A DNA stretch of 64,000 nucleotides from Neocallimastix lanati (nom. inval.) (Eukaryota; Neocallimastigomycota; Neocallimastigomycetes; Neocallimastigales; Neocallimastigaceae), in NCBI GenBank assembly GCA_016946835.1, contig JACVTC010000056.1:998001-1062000 (forward strand), in the 5' to 3' direction. The notes below the pieces were generated by a model. That model was not told where the DNA came from. It saw only the letters and a program-made list of their open reading frames with translations, and searched no databases. The number at the start of each line of letters is the position of its first letter. Within the stretch, counting starts at the first letter, position 1. Of this stretch, positions 57,401 through 64,000 are shown in pieces. The position numbers and the translations under genes are program-made.

Positions 57401-60400
57401 ATGATGGTCTCAATATTTATTTGATCGAAAGTACGATATCGAAATTTAAATCTTTTGATAAAGAAATAGAAACAGAAACTCTGACAAATCTCTATTTTTT
57501 CAATTGCAATCTCAATGGTACTGTTAAAAAATGTCAACAAACCTATGGTTATTTGAGAGGAGCAAATACCATTTATGAAATAAATTTCAATGGAACTAAA
57601 TCAGCTATTACATCAGAAAACTGTACTTCTGGAACAATTGGAAGCATTGCTTCTGAAACAGTCAATAATGCTACATCAAATAAATTTTGTCTAAATACTG
57701 AATCCAAGAATGTTGATTTCACAGATGAAGGTATATATGTTATTGATACCGTTGCTAATAATGTATTTACTGATAGTACTAATAATTCGATTGTAACCAA
57801 TTTCACATCCAATGTTATCTTCTATGATAATTTCTATAGAGGTAATGAAATTTTACTTACTGCTTCCAATATTGTTATTGAAGTTGGAGATATAACTACA
57901 GAAAATGATACAAAATTAAAAGTTTATAGCTGTGAAATTTCAGGTATTTGTAGTCTAGAAGGAGGTTTTGTTACCAATGGAAATGGAAACTACTATTCCA
58001 TAAGTAAAGATAGTCAATCCAATAAAATTGACCAATTAAAAAATTCTTGCAATGGCAATATTGGTGAATTAATCACAGAAGGAAAACTATGTATTAATGA
58101 TAATGACAATGAAGCTGTCGCATTCTTAACTAATATTAATGAAAAAAAAAATTATATTGTTAAAGGAAAAGAAGGGGAAATAAGTAATTTAAAATTTATT
58201 ACTTCAATACCAAATATGTTTTTGATAAGTAGTATTGAAGGTAATTATTTATTTAAATTTTTATTATTGACTAATATAAAAGAATTAAAAATACCTTTTT
58301 ACATAATATTTGAAATTAATGTTAAATTTTATTTTTATTCAATTTTTTTTATATGCAATTTTTTTTATAAATAATATAACATTTAAAAATCCAAGGTCTT
58401 ACGAAAGGAGTAAATTTAGTGAATAATAAAATTTCAAAGAAAGTGGAACCAACTGATGACAATTTAGATATACCAAATCTTGCACTATACTATTGTATTG
58501 AAATTAATAATAATAGTTCAGATTTATCTTGTAAAAAAACTACTGGCTATATTAAGATTAATGATAATGGTAATCAAAATTTTTATTCTATTGGATGGAA
58601 TGGTAATAATGATTTTGTTACTCCAAACAATGTATGTTCACCTGGTTTAGTTGGGCAATTAGGACCTTCAGAAAAACTTTGTCTTGGTAGTTTTGAAGGG
58701 GAATTAAGCCAAACAGATCAATCAATAACTTATATAATAAAACCTCCCATCTCTGGTTCTGTATTTGCGAACATATCAGATGAAAATATTTTAATTTATG
58801 CTGATACCAATTCTTTTGTTTTTGAAAATATTGTTGATAGTAAGTCCTTTTTATTTTTATATTGCTTTTTTCAATTTATAATAATTTTATTTTTATTTCA
58901 ATTTCTTATAGTTTTAGTATCTTTTTATTCAAAACAATTTAAAAAAAATTAAAATACGAAATAGTTAAAAAAATTAAATAAATAAGATTTAAATATTTTT
59001 AAAAATATAATTAAGTTTTTGTTTGATAATACTTATTATATTAATAATCTTTATATATACATATATATATTTTTAATAGTTTCAGACAATCATGGTGTGA
59101 AATTATTTGATTCCAATAAATTAATCGACACTAATGATACTCCTTCTTCTGAAAGTGTCTTATCTCTTTATATTTGTAAATCTGAAGGTGTTTGTACAGG
59201 GGCGGAAGGTTATACAAATATTAATAGCAAATATTATAAAATTAAAGCTTCAGAGTCATCAGAAATGATTGAGAGTGATTATATAGATAGTTGTTCATTA
59301 AGTAATGCTGGTAAATTAGAAAAAACTGAAAGAAAATTTTGTATTGGTGATATTGATAGCATACCATTCCCAACAAGTTATAAAAATTATATTATTAACG
59401 AAGATGGAACATATAAATTTGTCAAAACGATAGAAAATATAATTGCTAAAATATCATTGAAAGGTAAATAATATTTATTTTTACATATATGATATTATAG
59501 TACTAATTATAAATATTAAATATACAAATAAAAAAGTATTACTTTAAGCTTAGAAAAAAGAAAAACAGAAAATAATTATTATTGTTATTTTTTTAAATTA
59601 TCAAATTTTATTATAATTAAATAATAATAATAATATGAAAAATAGTCAAAAATATAATAACTTAGAATTTTGATTTATATTAATTTTTATTTTTAATTTT
59701 ATTTTCTAAACTTTTTAAAAATTAATGAACATTGTCAACATTTTAATAATTAACAATTAATATTATAATATATTATAATTTAATAGATAACGATGGCACT
59801 AGTATTATAGATGAAAGTCATCTAGAAGATTTAAATTTGATTGATTGTGAAAAAGCAAAAATTATTAACATATCTGATGATAATTTAAAAGCTTCTTTAT
59901 TAACTCCCAGTATTAGTAATTTGGCCCTTTTTAGATGTGAAAATAATGATAAAATATGTAAACAAACTTATGGTTATTTGGTTTCTAGTGATGTTGATGA
60001 TGAAAAAATATATTATTCTTTTGCTGTTGGTGCTGCAAATGGGATTACCTTAGACAGTTTTGCTTCAGAACCAACCTGTGGTGATACAGATTTTGCAAAA
60101 ATACAAAAAAATGGGGGAGAACTTTGTCTTAATAGTAGTATTAAACTTTCAATAAATGATAGTAATATTTATTCTATATCAACAGAAAAAGAAAGTATAT
60201 TTTCCAAAGCAAGTACTACTAAACAAAGTGTAATTGTTAGATCAAATGGTAGAGCCTTTTATTTGGATAATTATTACAAAGAAAAAGGTGTAAATCTTTT
60301 TGTTTCCAATGCTAAAAGTGAAGCATCCTTGGTGACTGATGAAAGCATTAATAATGCTTTACTTTGTACATGTACTAGAGAAGGTATTTGTACGAACATT

Positions 60401-63400
60401 GAAGGCTATGTCAAACATGATAATACATACTATAAAATTGTAGATAGTAATCAATCAACAAAAAATGGTCTAGTATCGGATGATAATTTTGGAACCAAAT
60501 GCTCCACTAGTAATGATGGCTTAAAATTACTTTCCTATGGAAAACTTTGTCTCGGCATGGAAAGTATAGAATTCTTTTCGGAGGATAAAAAAGGATATTA
60601 CATCGGTTTTTCAGGTGGTGACGCTAAATTTATACGAGCTATCAAAAATATATTTACAATAGAAGCCTTGACTGGTAATTAAATGAAAAATATATTTTTA
60701 AGCTTATACTTATTATTAGAATTTTTACATATTAAAAAAAAATGTTTTTAATAACTTCATTTAATGAAAAAAAATTATGGATAAAAATAATTTTTTATTA
60801 TGATTAAAAATTCATATTTTTATATATATAACAAATAATTAATCAGAATTAATTTATTAAAAAATAAAATATATTATTATAATTTATTTATTGTTTTAAA
60901 TTAATAAATAATAGATAATGCTCTTTCGGATGGTGCAAATTTAGTAAATGTGGAGACTACATCTATTGTGACTACACTTGCAATTGCTGATATTACTCCA
61001 GTATTAAAGAACTTGTTGTATTTTAATTGCGATATGACTAATTCAGTTTGTAAACAAACTGTGGGGTATTTAAAAGCTAATGATGCTACTACTTCTAGTG
61101 GTTATTACGCTATCTATAATTCCAGTGATTTTAATGATGAAGTTGCGTCGTTTTGTACATCGAATAATATAGAAGAAAACGGGAAGTTGACTAATGATGG
61201 AAAACTCTGTTCAGGAAAGGTTTCGATTGAATTGAATACATCAGCTTCAAATTATATTATATCTAAACCAAATGATTCTACTCCATTTAAAAGTAATAGT
61301 GGTGAAATTATTATAGTGAGTGCCACAAATACTAATATTATTCTAAATAATCTTTATGGCGATGCAGGACCAAATCTCATTGACAAAGAAAAAATGATGG
61401 TATATAAATTACCATCAAGTATTGATGCTGATATAGTTGAAAAATTATTGCTATTCAATTGTGGAAGAAATGGTATATGCCTTTCTAATACTGGCTACAT
61501 TACCGATGGTAATAAATATTATGAATTAAAAAATAAAATTGAAGATAACCCTTCTTCTCTTAATAAAAATAAGGAATGCACATTCAGTGAGAATATTGGG
61601 GAAATTAATAGAGGACATGAACTTGTCATCGATAATGATGAAAGTATACCATTTCTTTCAGATAATGAAAAAGCTGATTATGTTATTAAAGAAGGAACAT
61701 TATTAATTCGTGCAATTCCTGGTATTTTTTCTATAGGTAATATTATCAATCCTCTAAATGAAATTGGATTATATGGGGTTATACGTGATAGTGCAACAGC
61801 TTTCAAATTACCAACTATCTCAGATGAAATTGAAGAAGGATTAAGTAGTCTGGGATTGTATGATTGTGACGAAAATAAGATTTGTAAACAAACCTATGGT
61901 TATTTAAAATTTACCGATAATGACCCTGGTTATTATTCTTTAAGTATTAATGGTACAACTGAAAGAATTGTACCAGATAGTACTTGTAATGAATTTGGTC
62001 TTATCAAGGATTGGAAACTTTGCTTAAAAGATAATGATTCAATTGAGGTAACTAATGGTAATATATATATAATTGATGCCACTATAGATAGTGTATTCAG
62101 TGAAAGTACACCAAATTCATATATCATGTTGAAAGCAAAGTCAAATTCATTGACATTAAAAATTATGGATAATAGTTACCATGTCAGTAAAAATGATGGA
62201 AATGTTATCACTGCAGCCAGTGGAAGTGATCTCGAAAATTATAACGGAAGTATTGGTATTTATGGATGTGAAAGAAAGTCAAGTACTTGTACATTGGTAT
62301 CTGGATATGCTATATTTAACTCAAAATATTATATTTTTAAAGAAAATACATTAGGAGCCACTGAGTATACGGCCATAAGTGAGATTGATTCTATAAAGCC
62401 TAACTACTGTCAAAACAATATAGGACTTATTGTCACAGAATCAAGAAAATATTATCTTTGTTTAGGAGATGAAATTAGTGTAGAACTTTCTCAGGGTAAT
62501 AATGGAAATTATATTGCTTTTGAGGCTGTGGTAACTGGAAGTCCATTAGAAGCTAAAAAAATGATTAAATATTCAAATGAAAGTTCTGTTAGTTATATTG
62601 TTAATGATAAATTTTTTGAAGGAAAGGATAGAAATTACGTAATTAAAGTTCCAAATTCTAATATTAGTCCTCAAGAAAATTACTATATCTACCTTTCAGA
62701 TAATGGTAGCTACTCTCTTAATGATGAAAGAAGTATTGGAGCATATAAACAATTGAATGAAGGAAATATCTATGAAGATATTTCTTCAGAACTTTCATGT
62801 GAAGATAGCGTTTATCTCTTCTTTTGTGAATCAGGAGAATGTATTGAAACTATTGGTTATATGAATATTGATAGCATAATGTATACAAATGATAATACAT
62901 CTGGAGAATGGAAAGAAAGAGAAAAAACAAATAATTGCTCACCATCAGAATATAATTATGTTAGTTATGATGGCTCACAACTGAAGGTATGCATGAAAAA
63001 TGATAATGGCAATGCATATTCGGTACTGGATCAAAGTAAGGATTATATGATAGCTATAGGATCAACGAATAGTTATCAAAAATTCATTGGTAATTCCGGA
63101 TCATCAATCATTGGAAAACCAGATGAAAAGGATGGTTATTATCTTATAAAAGAAAATATTATAATTACTGATACAAGCGAAGAAAGTAATATTATTGTCA
63201 TATGTCAAAATTCAGAATGTACTATCATAAAAGCTGAAGATGGTTATTATCCAGATGCTAATGGAAATGCTGTTATCCATTGTACAAGCGAAGGCGAAAA
63301 TATTACCTGTAAATTGGAAATAGTAAATAAATCATCTACATTTATTGATGCAGGCGACACAAGTCATTTAATTTATTGTGAAGTGGATACTGATAATAAA

Positions 63401-64000
63401 GTTTATTGTTCTTCATTTGAAAGTAATGCAAGTGAAGAAAAGCAGGAACATTATGTAAGCGGTGATGAAAAACTTATAACCTGTACTTTCAATGGAGAGA
63501 AACCGGAATGTGTCATTGAAGGTAGTACTTTTAATGGATACTTTATAGATTCTGCACCACAACAAAGTACAGATAAAAAAATTATTAGATGTGCTGACCT
63601 TATTTGTGAAGAAATAAAAATAAGTGAATTAAATTTAACTGGACCTGGAAGTCTTAAAAATGATGCTGATGGTATTTCAATAGAAATCAATAAAAGTACT
63701 TCTATCAAAGTAGAAATTGGATGCGAAACAAGTTATCAATCCATTGATGTTGAAGGTAATGTATTCCCGGGGGTCCATGAAAAAAGTACAATTTCTGTTA
63801 AAATTGATAAAGACGGTAGTATTATTTATCTTGAAGATACTTCATTGGAAACTTGCGAAAGCAGTTGCACAAATGAAGTTTATTGTTGGGATTCTCAAAA
63901 TAATAAAATTCAAACCGAAGTTAATCAAGTTTGTGAAAATATCAATGGAAAAAATCATGTAGAACTTACTGAAGCTGGAAAAGCCATTCTATTTTATGAT
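51401..64000 (+). CDS. Scaffoldin-like Cys-repeat surface protein (partial, 3' end beyond window)
   Basis: Probable structural scaffold of a gut-fungal cellulosome (ScaA-type), inferred from size and repeats. Exons: signal-peptide exon about 51401-51447 (LYFILLLYQLQDVLA), 51598-52374, 52595-53548, 54153-54989, 55248-55673, 56664-57044, 57392-58240, 58396-58839, 59080-59463, 59787-60674, 60915-64000 and beyond. Every listed GT-AG junction is phase 1 and the frame stays open for about 3,000 residues. It is built from about 17 four-Cys modules of roughly 140 residues, alternating in two types. Alpha modules read (N/D)CD...CKQTYGYLK...YYS...C...IG.L...KLCL; beta modules read L.LY.CN..GIC....GY(I/V)...YYKI...C...GKL...KLCLG and end in an I.N(M/I)FTIE-like strand. 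The last part (63.15-64 kb) is a different, denser Cys region (CQNSECT, DGYYPDANGNA, CEVDTDNKVYC). The ATG exon and the C-terminus, where an anchor would be expected, are not visible. Confidence 0.8.

Noticed and set aside
63717-63962. 81-codon plus-strand frame
   Set aside because: Alternate frame of the long terminal exon; the frame continuous from 60915 keeps the Cys pattern and stays open to the window end.
1-64000. tRNA and rRNA genes
   Set aside because: I looked for GC-rich islands with a tRNA-like B box and for rRNA segments and found none that could be supported.

Overview
The window is from a very AT-rich eukaryotic nuclear genome. It has short spliceosomal introns (GT...AG, one with a TACTAAT-type branch point), long homopolymer tracts, many decayed Ty1/copia-like LTR elements and Asn/Lys/Ile-rich secreted proteins. 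The strongest clue to the host is a huge Cys-patterned repeat gene at the right edge. It resembles the ScaA-type scaffoldins of anaerobic gut fungi (Neocallimastigomycota), and the composition fits that group. This assignment is inference from sequence features; no search was run.

Layout. 0.8-5.3 kb is a complete LTR element with near-identical LTRs and a 5-bp target duplication. In place of gag/pol it carries fragments that look like host secreted or membrane proteins. A second, inverted copy of one fragment lies just outside it at 5.5-6.5 kb. 9-24 kb holds secretory-pathway enzyme genes: a GT-A-like glycosyltransferase, a GT-D (DUF1792-type) glycosyltransferase and two SGNH-hydrolase loci, separated by copia remnants, a nested LTR composite, an ankyrin relic and a possible LINE fragment. 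24.7-27.3 kb is an 8-exon UDP-glucose 6-dehydrogenase gene. 28.4-35.4 kb holds a GT8 glycosyltransferase relic joined to a decayed copia gag-pol, then an FkbM-type methyltransferase relic. 37.3-39.1 kb is an intact 619-residue protein with two GT domains, the first lacking its acidic motif. 40-46 kb has an unknown gene broken by poly-A, a structurally intact 1.26-kb miniature LTR element with identical LTRs, and a third, decayed SGNH gene. 46-51.4 kb is mostly low complexity, with exon-like pieces and a copia RT fragment. 51.4-64 kb is the scaffoldin-like gene: at least 11 exons and about 3,000 residues visible, running off the window.

The enzymes between 9 and 46 kb (UDP-GlcA supply, four kinds of glycosyltransferase, an FkbM methyltransferase, SGNH esterases) are the set expected for making and decorating an acidic surface or capsular glycan. 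Several share one N-terminal device: a signal peptide plus a four-Cys Lys-rich motif (C-x3-C-x10-12-C-x2-C) attached to unrelated catalytic domains. That shared leader, the host-fragment-carrying LTR element and the exon-duplication architecture of the scaffoldin-like gene are the main novelties.
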